From positions 4,625,001-4,689,000 of the forward strand of contig NZ_AP025667.1 of NCBI RefSeq assembly GCF_022846655.1: a DNA stretch of 64,000 bases. The letters run 5' to 3'. Shown here in pieces: positions 46,570 through 55,004 of this stretch. The notes under the pieces were generated by a model. That model saw nothing but the letters and a program-made list of their open reading frames with translations, was not told the origin of the DNA and ran no database searches. Position numbers and translations under genes: made by a program. The stretch is from Streptomyces seoulensis. Lineage in GTDB: Bacteria > Actinomycetota > Actinomycetes > Streptomycetales > Streptomycetaceae. Every line of letters begins with the position of its first letter. The stretch's first letter is position 1.

Positions 46570-47604
46570 TCAGCCCTTCCCGGAGCGACCCTCGTCGGCG
46601 AGCTCACGCAGCTCGGCCATGTCGTCCTCGTCGACACCGAGTCGGGCCGCCGGGGTCAGCAGCGCGCTGATCTCGTCACCCCGGTCCTGCTCCGCGAGGA
46701 ACTGGGCGTAGTAGACGAAGGCGCTCTCGTCCTGGTGCTCGATGGCCTCGCGGAAGCGGCGGTCGGCCTGACCCCACTGCTCCAACTCCTCATGGAGCAG
46801 GGCGAGGTTGAGGTAGGCGTTGGTCTCCCCGTCCTCCTCGGCGGCGGCCTCGTAGTGCCGTACGGCCTCCTCGCGGGAACCGGACTCGGCGAGGTGGAGC
46901 GCGTAGGCGAAGTGGGCGCCGGTGATCTCCTCGGCCAGGGCTTCGCGCAGGTGGGTGCGGGCCGCCTCCAGGTCGCCGAGGGCGTGCTCGGTCTCACCGA
47001 GCACCGCCAGCACCGAACGGTGCCCGGCGTCCAGCGCCTGCCGCAGCCAGGGAAGGGCTTCCTCGTACTTCTCCTCGTCGGCGAGGAGCCGGCCGAGGTT
47101 GCCGGCCGCCATCGCGTCGCCCCGGTCGATCGCCCGGCGCAGCAGGTCGGCCGCCTCGTCGAGCCGTTCGAAGTCCTCGCTGAGGAAGGCGCCGTAGTCG
47201 TTGAGCGCGCGGGGGTTGTCGTCGGTGAGCGCCTGCCGGTAGTACACCTCGGCCTGCTTCCGGTCCCCCAACTCGTCGGCCAGGACCGAGGCGATCATCA
47301 GGGTGACGTCACGGCCCTCGTCGGCCGCCGCCCGGAGCGCCGCCAACGCCTCCTTGGGCCGCTCGAGTTCGACGAACAGCTCGGCCAGGGCCTCGTAGGC
47401 CGCGGCGTTGCCACCCCTGGCCTCCGCCTCGACGGTCTTCAGCGCGGCGTCGATGTCACCCCACTCGGAGACGAGGTCGAAGATCCTCTCCGCCACCTCG
47501 TCGTCGGGACGGTTCCATGCCCGCAGGTAGAGGGTGAGAGCGGCGGCGGGGTCACCGGCCGCGAGGCGCTGTCCGGCCTCGGCGGCCAGGTTGCTTTCTG
47601 TCAT
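46570..47604 (-). CDS. TPR/Sel1-like repeat protein
   Basis: 344 residues made of about nine ~34-residue helical repeats (for example AAAYEALAELFVELERPKEALAALRAAADEG, ALNDYGAFLSEDFERLDEAADLLRRAIDRGD, AMAAGNLGRLLADEEKYEEALPWLRQALDAGH). Acidic, cytoplasmic, no other domain. Acts as a protein-binding scaffold; partner unknown. ATG 47604 (MTESNLAAEAGQRL). Confidence 0.8.
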   Translation of the reverse strand: MTESNLAAEAGQRLAAGDPAAALTLYLRAWNRPDDEVAERIFDLVSEWGDIDAALKTVEAEARGGNAAAYEALAELFVELERPKEALAALRAAADEGRDVTLMIASVLADELGDRKQAEVYYRQALTDDNPRALNDYGAFLSEDFERLDEAADLLRRAIDRGDAMAAGNLGRLLADEEKYEEALPWLRQALDAGHRSVLAVLGETEHALGDLEAARTHLREALAEEITGAHFAYALHLAESGSREEAVRHYEAAAEEDGETNAYLNLALLHEELEQWGQADRRFREAIEHQDESAFVYYAQFLAEQDRGDEISALLTPAARLGVDEDDMAELRELADEGRSGKG

Positions 47605-47686
47605 GGGGACATCTTCTCGGACGGCAGGCCGGGTTGCCGCCGCCACCCCTCCGGACCGCACCGACGGCAGGCCGAGCCGGGCCCCT

Positions 47687-48148
47687 CTAACCGAGCCAGA
47701 CCCCCTCGCGCATGACGACGCGGCCGCGAAGCTCGCGCGTCCCGCACCAGGCGCGCACCGTGCGCGGTGCCACGCGCAGGTACACGAAGGGTGCCTCCTC
47801 CGTACGCGGGTCCCAGCCGAACCTGCCCGCGAACGCGTCCGCCGCCTCCGTCGGCACCTCGGGCGCGGGATGACACTCCGCCTCCCCCTCCAGCAGCACC
47901 ACGTCGGAGGTGTCCGGCAGCGCCAGCCGCACGCGCGGCTCCGCGCGCACGTTGCGCACGGTCGCGGAGCCCGCGCCGGTGCACATCCACACCGCCTGCC
48001 CGTCCCACCAGAACCACAAGGGCACTTGGTGCGGGCCGTGGTCGGGGTGGGCCGTGGACACCCACATGTCGCGCTCCGCGCGGAGCCGTTCCAGGGTGTC
48101 GCGCCTGCGCTCCGCGGGGTCGCGGCGGACGCTGTCGGTAGCTTGCAT
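47687..48148 (-). CDS. pyridoxamine 5'-phosphate oxidase-like flavin/F420-binding protein
   Basis: 153 residues, split beta-barrel of the PNPOx-like superfamily: MWVSTAHPDHGPHQVPLWFWWDGQAVWMCTGAGSATVRNVRAEPRVRLALPD. The WFWWDG and KxxNV-like NVRAEPRV phrases are typical of the F420/FMN-dependent TIGR03618-like enzymes of actinobacteria. Small-molecule reductase or heme-related function is possible; substrate unknown. Confidence 0.82.
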   Translation of the reverse strand: MQATDSVRRDPAERRRDTLERLRAERDMWVSTAHPDHGPHQVPLWFWWDGQAVWMCTGAGSATVRNVRAEPRVRLALPDTSDVVLLEGEAECHPAPEVPTEAADAFAGRFGWDPRTEEAPFVYLRVAPRTVRAWCGTRELRGRVVMREGVWLG

Positions 48149-48228
48149 GGGTGCCGACCCTAGTCGGAGCGCTCCGGACGCACATGGGGCGCAGGTCCTA
48201 GGTCCGACGGCGGCATGGTGAGGGGCCG

Positions 48229-48999
48229 TCATCCCTGGGGCATCCGCAGCGGCGGGCCGAACCGGACAGGGACCCCGGGTGCGTACAGCACGCTGTCGGG
48301 TTCCCCGCGCGGTGCGGACAGGCCGGCCGCCGCGACGACGGACTCCTCGTACCCGCTCAGCCCGCACCGGGTGAACGTCCACCGGGGATGGGTGTTGGGG
48401 AGGTAGTACGTGCGCCCCCGGATGCGTGCGTGGAGCCCCCAGCGGCAAGTGAGGAACTCCTCCAGCGCGTCGGCGGCGTACGGCTCGGGCGAGATCTCGG
48501 CGCGCACCCGCGCGCCCGCCCCGGAACCGCCGCGCCGGAGGCTGTCGTAGGAGATCGCGGTGCCGTGACGCCGTGCGCGGATACGGGCCCACCGGTACGG
48601 CAGCCCGAACGCCGCCTGAGCCGTCAGCACGGGCAGCAGGCGGTCGCAGTCCAGGGAGCGGAACACCACCCCGCGCCGCCCGAGCGCGTCCCTGCTGTAC
48701 AGGCGCACGTTCACCTCGCCGAAGCTGCCCAGGTAGGGCAGCGCGGGCCCCCGTCCGAGGGCGAGGTCCTCCATGCGGAAGAAGACCAGGCCCACGTAGG
48801 TACGCCCGAGGTGGAGGTCGGGGAACGTGCCGGGAGGCAGCAGCCGGGCCACCTCGTCGGGATCGGCGGCCCAGTGCAGGAACACCAAGTCACGCCACCA
48901 CTGCCGGAACAGGGCCCGCGACAGGGGACGCGGGGACAGGGGCGTGACGTCCTCCACGGGATCGAGGGACCGCCCCGGCGACGACGCACCACCCGTCAC
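48229..48999 (-). CDS. DUF2071 (acetoacetate decarboxylase-like) protein
   Basis: 256 residues. The DUF2071/YqjF-like fold: LFRQWWRDLVFLHWAADPDEVARLLPPGTFPDLHLGRTYVGLVFFRM near 30-75, then GSFGEVNVRLYSRDALGRRGVVFRSLD near 90. Related to acetoacetate decarboxylase by fold; no catalytic Lys can be assigned with confidence. The GTG start overlaps the stop of the upstream SDR gene (GTGA), so it is the second gene of a two-gene operon. Confidence 0.82.
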   Translation of the reverse strand: MTGGASSPGRSLDPVEDVTPLSPRPLSRALFRQWWRDLVFLHWAADPDEVARLLPPGTFPDLHLGRTYVGLVFFRMEDLALGRGPALPYLGSFGEVNVRLYSRDALGRRGVVFRSLDCDRLLPVLTAQAAFGLPYRWARIRARRHGTAISYDSLRRGGSGAGARVRAEISPEPYAADALEEFLTCRWGLHARIRGRTYYLPNTHPRWTFTRCGLSGYEESVVAAAGLSAPRGEPDSVLYAPGVPVRFGPPLRMPQG

Positions 49000-49715
49000 G
49001 ACACACCCCGCTTCGACATGGCCGGTACCGCACCGGCCCCCTCGCCGGGTCCCACGAACCGCGCGTCCGCACACATGCCCTCCACGATGGCGTCCACGGC
49101 CTGTGCCACCGGGATGCCCTGCGGCAGAGGCGGAGCGGTGCCGGTCACCGCGCGCCCGGCGAAGCCGGACTCCACGTGGGGCAGGCAGATCTCCAACACC
49201 CCCACTCCGGTGCGGCGCAGCTCCCGGCGGGCAGCCGTGAGCCAGGTCGCCAGGGCCGCCTTCGCCGCCGCGTAGTCCGCCATGCCGGCCGGTGCCGAGC
49301 GGGCGACGGTCCCCGTGACGGCGGCGAGCAGTCCGCCCGGCGGGACGTGCGTCGACGCGGAGCGCAGGACCGCCATGGGCGCGAGCGCGTTCACCGCCAT
49401 CAGGTGCTCCGCGACCGCTTCGCCGATCTCGCCGACCGGCCCGAACGCGGCCACCCCCACGCACACCACGGCGGCGTCGAGCCCGCCCAGTTCCCGCGCC
49501 GCCCAGCCCGCGGCACCCTCGGCGGCATCGAGGTCCCAGGCGTCGAACGTCCGGGAGGGGCCGGGACCGCAGCGCTCGCGCACCTGGGCGAGTCTCACCG
49601 GGTCCCGCCCCACGAGCGCGGTCAGCGCCCCGAGCCCGGCCAGCCGCTCGGCCAGCGCCGCGCCGATGTCACCGGTCGCCCCGGCGACGAGGATGCGTGC
49701 ACCCCGGATCTCCAC
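48996..49715 (-). CDS. short-chain dehydrogenase/reductase
   Basis: 239 residues. GATGDIG (12-18) nucleotide site, GRDP, VCVGVAAFG in place of NNAG, catalytic YAAAK near 165. A classic fold but with an unusual active-site loop (CVG instead of NAG). GTG start. Coupled to the DUF2071 gene, so both probably act on the same small molecule. Confidence 0.85.
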   Translation of the reverse strand: MEIRGARILVAGATGDIGAALAERLAGLGALTALVGRDPVRLAQVRERCGPGPSRTFDAWDLDAAEGAAGWAARELGGLDAAVVCVGVAAFGPVGEIGEAVAEHLMAVNALAPMAVLRSASTHVPPGGLLAAVTGTVARSAPAGMADYAAAKAALATWLTAARRELRRTGVGVLEICLPHVESGFAGRAVTGTAPPLPQGIPVAQAVDAIVEGMCADARFVGPGEGAGAVPAMSKRGVS

Positions 49716-49862
49716 CCGCGCCTCCCGTTCTCCGCCATACGGCAGCCTCGCCAGGACGCTTTCGGCCCTACGGCAGCCTCCCTAGGACTTCGCCCCTGAG
49801 GGCCCGAGCAGATGCGCCGTGACGGCCCACCCCGCCGAAGGCGGTCACCCCGCACCACAGCA

Positions 49863-49891
49863 TTGACGTGAGCACGACCCCTCGCTACGTT
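49863..49891 (+). promoter_or_regulatory. promoter of the GH92 gene
   Basis: TTGACG (49863-49868), 17-bp spacer, TACGTT (49886-49891). A vegetative-type -35/-10 pair; transcription would start near 49898. Confidence 0.6.
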
Positions 49892-49931
49892 GCACAGCGC
49901 CGCGTCACCGGATTCACCGGGCCGATCCCGC

Positions 49932-49943
49932 GACAACGTTGTC
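49932..49943. promoter_or_regulatory. LacI-type operator in the GH92 leader
   Basis: GACAACGTTGTC, a perfect 12-bp dyad with central CG, the pattern of LacI-family sugar regulators. It lies about 35 bases downstream of the predicted transcription start and 60 bases before the start codon, a roadblock position for repression. Confidence 0.6.
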
Positions 49944-50005
49944 ACACGCACCAGGAAAAGCGTTGGGTTCCGCACCTCCACCACTCCCGCAGGAGGCACA
50001 TCGCG

Positions 50006-52813
50006 ATGTCCTGGATCTCGTCAGACAGACGCCGTGACGGCTCGCCCGGGCGGCGGCCGTCCCGGTCGCGCCGGGGTTACGCAGCCCTGGCCGCCGTGGC
50101 CGGCGCCGCCCTGTTCGGCGCGTACGCGCTGCCCGCCGCCTCGGCCGTACCGGCGCGGGCCGCAGACCTCGTGGCTCACCCGGCCGACCTGGTCAACCCC
50201 TTCATCGGCACGTCCAACGACGCCAACGACTTCCCCGGCGCGGACGTGCCCTTCGGCATGGTGCAGTGGAGCCCCGACACCTCCTCGCGGCCGCCGGGCG
50301 GCGGGTACGAGTACAAGGACTCCTCGATCACCGGGTTCAGCCTGACCCACATCGCCGGGCCCGGCTGCGGGGCGGCGGGAGACATACCGGTGCTGCCGAC
50401 GGTCGGCGCCGTCGACAACTCGGCCGGCGACTCCTTCTCGCACGCGGCCGAGTCCGCCACCGCGGGGTCGTACAAGGTCGCCCTCGACAACAAGGTGACG
50501 ACCGAGCTGGCCACCACCACGCGCAGCGGCATGGCGCGGTTCACCTTCCCGGCGACCACTCGGGCGAATCTGCTCTTCAAGCTGAACAGCAGCCAGAACG
50601 GCGGCAGTTCGACCCAGTTCAACGTCGTCTCCGGCACCGAGGTCAGCGGTCAGGTGACGAGCGGCAGGTTCTGCGGCGCCGGGAACAGCTACACCGTCTA
50701 CTTCGACATGGTCTTCGACCGGCCCTTCGCCTCCAGCGGCAGCTCCCTCGCCCCGTCGAAGCAGCCCCCGCCGAGCGTGGAGCGGGCCGGGAAGAACGCG
50801 GCGGACAAGCCCAACCACCCGCGACTGCACGGCATCGGCCCGAAGCCGGCCGCCGGGGCGACGGTGAAGGCCGCCGCCTCCAACGCCCACGTCACCTTCG
50901 ACACCACCGCGAACCAGGTCGTCCAGGCCAAGGTGGGCCTCTCCTACGTCTCCGTCGCCAACGCGACCGCCAACCGGACCGCGGAGAACCCGAACTGGAA
51001 CTTCGACGCCGTGCGCACCTCGGCGCACGACGCCTGGGACTCGGCGCTCGGCAAGGTGCTGATCGGCGGCGGGACCACGGACCAGCAGAAGATCTTCTAC
51101 ACCGCGCTCTACCACTCCCTGCTGCACCCGAACGTCATCAGCGACACCAACGGCCAGTACTTCGGCTTCGACGGCAGGACGCACCAGGTCGACTCCGGCC
51201 ACCGGGCGGCGTACGCCAACTACTCCGGCTGGGACATCTACCGCTCCCAGGCCCAGTTGGAGGCGCTGGTGAGCCCCCAAGTGGCCTCCGACACCGCCCA
51301 GTCGATGGTCGACGACTACCAGCAGACCGGGATCTTCCCCAAGTGGTCGGAGAACAACGGCGAGTCCTACGTCATGGTCGGTGACCCGGCCGCCGCGATC
51401 ATCGCCGACTACTACGCCTTCGGCGCCCGGGACTTCGACACCTCGGCGGCACTCGCGGGCCTGGTGAAGCAGGCGAGCACCGCGAACAACGACCGGCCGG
51501 GCCTGAACTACCTCGACAACCCGGGCTACGAACCGCACGACGGAAGCTACGGCTGCTGCAACTTCTACGGCCCCGTCGCCACCACCCTGGAGTACGACAC
51601 CGCCGACTTCGCCCTCTCCGCCTTCGCCGGCGCCCTCGGCGACAGCCAGAACCAGAAGACCTACGCGCACCGGGCGCAGGACTGGCGCAACGTCCTCAAC
51701 CCCGCCTCCGGCTTCGTCCAGCCGCGCAACGCCGACGGCACGTGGACCGGCGGCTTCGACCCCACCAGCGGGACGGACATGGTGGAGGCCGACTCCTGGA
51801 TCTACACCGGCATGGTGCCGTTCGACGTGGCCGGCCTCGCCACCGCCAAGGGCGGCGACAAGGTGATGGGCGACTACCTCGACACGGTCCTGCGCAGCTA
51901 CACCGGCGCGAACGGCTACGCCTGGGTCGGCAACGAGCCGAGCATCGAACTCCCTTGGGAATACGACTACATCGGCATGCCGTACAAGACCCAGGCGACC
52001 GTGCGCGCGGTCCAGGACCAGATCTGGTCCAACTCCCCCGCGGGGCTGGCCGACGGCAACGACGACCTGGGCGCGATGAGTGCCTGGTACGTCTGGTCGG
52101 CGCTCGGCATGTTCCCGATGACGCCGGGCACGTCCGATCTCGCCCTCGGCTCCCCGCTGTTCCCCCAGGCCGTGCTCACCCTGCCCTCGGGCAGGACGCT
52201 CACCGTCAACGGCACCGGCGCGGCGGACAACGCGCCCTACGTCCAGTCGGCGACGTTCAACGGCTCGGCGTGGAACAACGCCTACGCCCCGACGTCCGCG
52301 CTCACTTCGGGCGGCACCCTGGGCTTCACCCTGGGCACCACCGCCAACACCGCTTGGGCCAGTGGCGCTTCGGCCGCTCCCCCGTCCTACCCCGGTGACA
52401 CCTCCGCCCCGGCCAAGCCCCGGGTGGGCCCGGTGAAGTCCGGCGTCAGCTCCTCGCTCTGCGTGGACGACGCCAACTCCGGTACGGCCGACCACACGGC
52501 GATCCGACTCTGGTCCTGCAACGGCACGTACGCCCAGGACTGGACGATCGCCCAGGACGGCACCCTGCGCACACTGGGCAAGTGCCTGGACGTCACGAAC
52601 AGCGGCACGACCAACGGCACCCTCGTCCAGCTCTACACCTGCAACGGCACGGGCGCACAGAAGTGGACCGCCAGCTCGGACGCGTCCCTGAAGAACACCA
52701 ACTCGGGGCTGTGCCTGGACGACCCCGACTCCGCCACGGCGGAGGGGACGCGGTTGCAGATCTACGCCTGCAACGGCTCGGCGGCCCAGAAGTGGACGCT
52801 TCCGGCGGCCTGA
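50006..52813 (+). CDS. secreted GH92 alpha-mannosidase with ricin-type lectin domain
   Basis: 935 residues. A signal peptide (about 20-53, RGYAALAAVAGAALFGAYALPAASA) leads to a GH92 exo-alpha-mannosidase: DLVNPFIGTSNDANDFPGADVPFGMVQWSPDT near 60-95, GFSLTHIAGPGC near 110, and NEPSIELPWEYDYIG and NDDLGAMSAWYVWSALGMFPMTPG in the catalytic half. Calcium-dependent, inverting, with catalytic acid/base in GNEPS-like context. The last ~130 residues are a ricin B beta-trefoil with three QxW repeats (QDWT, QKWT, QKWT) that bind sugars. AGGAGG precedes the ATG. It digests N-glycan or yeast mannan mannose outside the cell; the LacI-type operator suggests induction by the product. Confidence 0.93.
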   Translation: MSWISSDRRRDGSPGRRPSRSRRGYAALAAVAGAALFGAYALPAASAVPARAADLVAHPADLVNPFIGTSNDANDFPGADVPFGMVQWSPDTSSRPPGGGYEYKDSSITGFSLTHIAGPGCGAAGDIPVLPTVGAVDNSAGDSFSHAAESATAGSYKVALDNKVTTELATTTRSGMARFTFPATTRANLLFKLNSSQNGGSSTQFNVVSGTEVSGQVTSGRFCGAGNSYTVYFDMVFDRPFASSGSSLAPSKQPPPSVERAGKNAADKPNHPRLHGIGPKPAAGATVKAAASNAHVTFDTTANQVVQAKVGLSYVSVANATANRTAENPNWNFDAVRTSAHDAWDSALGKVLIGGGTTDQQKIFYTALYHSLLHPNVISDTNGQYFGFDGRTHQVDSGHRAAYANYSGWDIYRSQAQLEALVSPQVASDTAQSMVDDYQQTGIFPKWSENNGESYVMVGDPAAAIIADYYAFGARDFDTSAALAGLVKQASTANNDRPGLNYLDNPGYEPHDGSYGCCNFYGPVATTLEYDTADFALSAFAGALGDSQNQKTYAHRAQDWRNVLNPASGFVQPRNADGTWTGGFDPTSGTDMVEADSWIYTGMVPFDVAGLATAKGGDKVMGDYLDTVLRSYTGANGYAWVGNEPSIELPWEYDYIGMPYKTQATVRAVQDQIWSNSPAGLADGNDDLGAMSAWYVWSALGMFPMTPGTSDLALGSPLFPQAVLTLPSGRTLTVNGTGAADNAPYVQSATFNGSAWNNAYAPTSALTSGGTLGFTLGTTANTAWASGASAAPPSYPGDTSAPAKPRVGPVKSGVSSSLCVDDANSGTADHTAIRLWSCNGTYAQDWTIAQDGTLRTLGKCLDVTNSGTTNGTLVQLYTCNGTGAQKWTASSDASLKNTNSGLCLDDPDSATAEGTRLQIYACNGSAAQKWTLPAA

Positions 52814-52899
52814 GCCCCGCCTGCGGCGGCCCGCGGCAGAGGGCGGTCCCGTCTCCGGGCGGGGCCGCGCCGGACCGGCCTCGCCCGCGCTGGCAGCCG

Positions 52900-53175
52900 C
52901 TACCGCCGCGCGCGACGAATACGGATGGGCCCCCGCGCCTCGCCCTCCGCCACGGCCTCCCCGCCCTGGGTCACCTCGACCTCCCCCTCGGCCACCAGCC
53001 GCCAGGCCGCCCGACGAACCGGCTCCATCAGCTCCCGCCAACCGTCGTCGTCCCCCTCGTGGACGGCGCGGGCGACATCGGACGGACAGATCGAGGCGGT
53101 CTCGGCACGACGCTCCAGCAGGTCCACGATGGCCCGCTTCAGCCGCTGAGCGTCTTGCCGCCCGGTCTCCGCCAC
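52900..53175 (-). CDS. DUF3253 protein
   Basis: 91 residues, a winged-helix-like small domain: LKRAIVDLLERRAETASICPSDVARAVHEGDDDGWRELMEPVRRAAWRLVAEGEVEVTQGG, the whole DUF3253 core. Function unknown; the fold suggests nucleic acid or protein binding. GTG 53175 is chosen over longer starts because the upstream extension is not family-like. Confidence 0.85.
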   Translation of the reverse strand: MAETGRQDAQRLKRAIVDLLERRAETASICPSDVARAVHEGDDDGWRELMEPVRRAAWRLVAEGEVEVTQGGEAVAEGEARGPIRIRRARR

Positions 53176-53787
53176 ATCCCCAGTGTGGCACCGCCCGCCT
53201 ACGCCTGCCGAAGCCCGCCGGCATGACCGGGCGTCGACAGGGACGATTACCTCGACGCCGCAGACACGAAAATCTATCGCGGTCATAGTAGACATTGAGA
53301 CGCGGCGTGATTATGGTTTCTGTCGTAGCCAGAGAGATCGCAAGGCTTGGCAGACATGAACTGCCAGGCGGCAAAGAGTCAGTTGCAGTTCGCAGGACGG
53401 CACGGTGGCGGAGTTCCGAAGCCAGGGTTGACGCAGGACGGCGACGGGACTGGCGACCGGGCCGGGGGGCCCGCAGTGATCAGGGGCCGCCAGAACAGCG
53501 TCAGGCAAGTGATCGGCTTCATCGGCTTCAGAGGGAAGAACGGAGGAGCGGCGCCATCAGGATCGCCCGGACGGAATTCTCGAGCCCGGGTACCGCAGGA
53601 CATCGATAGTGAGGTGGTCTCCGGTCAGGCAACCGCGATCCCCGCACCCCCGACAGCAGCACGTCCGGGCATGCGGAAACAGAACGCCGGCGCAGTATCA
53701 GTACCGGCAGATGGTGTAGTAGTTCCTTCGGGGCCTTGGTGCCGTACGGCACCAAGGCCCCTCCAGCGTGTTCGCAGAGAGGTGCAA
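53176..53787. other. 612-bp untranslated region before the MerR-like gene
   Basis: No convincing gene in either strand. From left: the DUF3253 leader; an AT-rich stretch (53260-53320) that could hold promoters; an imperfect dyad TTGGCAG/CTGCCAG (about 53346-53369); the element TCAGTTGCAGTT (53379-53390), repeated upstream of the cold-shock gene; a run of overlapping restriction-type palindromes (53574-53594); and a strong hairpin (53730-53761) ending 26 bases before the next start. A long regulatory leader or a small RNA is plausible. Confidence 0.5.
53730..53761 (+). terminator. 32-bp perfect dyad hairpin (attenuator or terminator)
   Basis: 53730-53745 and 53746-53761 are exact reverse complements, giving at least a 14-bp stem with a GTAC loop. 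There is no U tract. It sits 26 bases before GTG 53788, so it either ends a leader/small RNA or attenuates the MerR-like gene. Confidence 0.75.
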
Positions 53788-54135
53788 GTGACAGCAGACG
53801 ATTCGTTCGACCGTCTCGACGACGACGACTACCCCGCCTACACCATGGGCCGGGCCGCCGAGATGATCGGTACCACCCAGGGGTTCCTCCGCGCCATCGG
53901 CGAGGCCCGCCTCATCACACCGCTCCGCTCGGCAGGCGGACACCGCCGCTACTCCCGCTACCAACTGCGCATCGCCGCACGTGCCCGGGAACTCGTCGAC
54001 CGGGGTACCCCCATCGAGGCGGCCTGCCGCATCATCATCCTCGAGGACCAGCTCGAAGAAGCCCAGCGCATCAACGCGGAATACCGCCGCGCAGCCGAAT
54101 CGGGGAACCCCACGACCACGGCCGGAGACGACTGA
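53788..54135 (+). CDS. MerR-family-like DNA-binding protein
   Basis: 115 residues. MerR-type helix-turn-helix with YTMGRAAEMIGTTQGFLRAIGEARLITPLRSAGGHRRYSRYQLRIAARARELVDRG (about 18-75), then a short coiled coil (AACRIIILEDQLEEAQRINAEYRR). No ligand-binding extension, so it resembles the BldC-like minimal regulators. GAGAGG precedes GTG 53788. It opens the cold-shock block and may control it. Confidence 0.82.
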   Translation: MTADDSFDRLDDDDYPAYTMGRAAEMIGTTQGFLRAIGEARLITPLRSAGGHRRYSRYQLRIAARARELVDRGTPIEAACRIIILEDQLEEAQRINAEYRRAAESGNPTTTAGDD

Positions 54136-54235
54136 GAGCCGCGTCCCAGGGGCCTGGCCGCCGCCCACGCCTGTTGCCCGGGACGACAGCGTCCCGGACA
54201 ACCGCGTCGTACGGCCGACGAATACAATCCGCCTC

Positions 54236-54595
54236 ATGTCGAAGCCTGACGAGCTCCTCGTTGACATCGCCGCCCTGGTGGAATCCGGGCGAAGCAATCA
54301 GATGTCCCTGACCGTGGTCACCAGTGGCGCTGTCATCACTGGTCGGCTCGCTCCCGAAGCGGTGTGGAAGCTGAGGGTGTCGGACGTCCTCACGGATTCG
54401 GACCGCCTGGGCGAGTTCTCCGCCGTCTTCAAGGCCCCCACGCAGAAGGCCGGCGTACCCACACACCTGCACTTCCATGTCGCCCGGATCCTGCAGGGCA
54501 CGGTGGGGATCCCGGAGACGGGCGGGATGTACCGCGTGGCGATCGAGGACGTCAGCGCCTGGACCGTAGGCGACTTCAGCTACTCCGACCACTGA
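54236..54595 (+). CDS. hypothetical protein
   Basis: 119 residues, predicted alpha/beta: helix MSKPDELLVDIAALVESG, then strands MSLTVVTSGAVITGRLAPE, a charged middle, HLHFHVARILQGTVGIPETGGMYRVAIEDVSAWTVGDF. There is a faint resemblance to GvpU-like accessory proteins (small proteins with an early V-x-G-x-I-x-G strand), not enough to assign. No signal peptide. Its stop faces the SCO5918-type gene 17 bases away. Confidence 0.6.
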   Translation: MSKPDELLVDIAALVESGRSNQMSLTVVTSGAVITGRLAPEAVWKLRVSDVLTDSDRLGEFSAVFKAPTQKAGVPTHLHFHVARILQGTVGIPETGGMYRVAIEDVSAWTVGDFSYSDH

Positions 54596-54612
54596 CCGAC
54601 CGCCGCGACGGT

Positions 54613-54927
54613 TCAGGCGGACGCGGCGGTGCCGAGCATCGCGGAAGCCCGCTGCAGCGGGCTGAGCTCGTGCACGGGCGCGGCGGTGGCCTCGGGGATG
54701 GTGCGGCAGGTGAAGCCGAGCTTGGCCATGGCCCGCAGGACCTCGGCGGCGCTGAAGTCACGTCGGTCCTGGCGCGTGATGACCTGGCCGACCTGCTTGG
54801 CCGGGTAGTGACGGCGGCCGATGATCACCGATTCGCCGGTGACCGGCTCGGGTTTGATGCCCTTCATCGATTCCAGCACGCCGCTTTTCGTGAGATCGAA
54901 CGGGAAGCGGGCGATGACACAACGCAT
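54613..54927 (-). CDS. SCO5918-type small protein
   Basis: 104 residues. Begins MRCVIARFPFDLTKSGVLESMKGIKPEPVTGESVIIGRRHYPAKQVGQVITRQDRRDFSA, basic and without membrane segments. This small family is found next to DEAD-box helicase and cold-shock genes in Streptomyces, the same context as here (helicase 77 bases upstream on the same strand). Probably an RNA-related accessory of the cold-shock group; mechanism unknown. Confidence 0.7.
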   Translation of the reverse strand: MRCVIARFPFDLTKSGVLESMKGIKPEPVTGESVIIGRRHYPAKQVGQVITRQDRRDFSAAEVLRAMAKLGFTCRTIPEATAAPVHELSPLQRASAMLGTAASA

Positions 54928-55004
54928 TTTGCCTCACAAAGAGATGGGGTGAACGGTCCGAGGGGGCGGGCCAGAGGGCGGCCAGGAGGGTCCCTCCGCG
55001 AACC

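Noticed and set aside
53295..53609. 104-codon open frame in the noncoding region
   Set aside because: Arg/Gly/Ser-rich composition, no ribosome binding site and rare-codon-like use; more like an untranslated leader.
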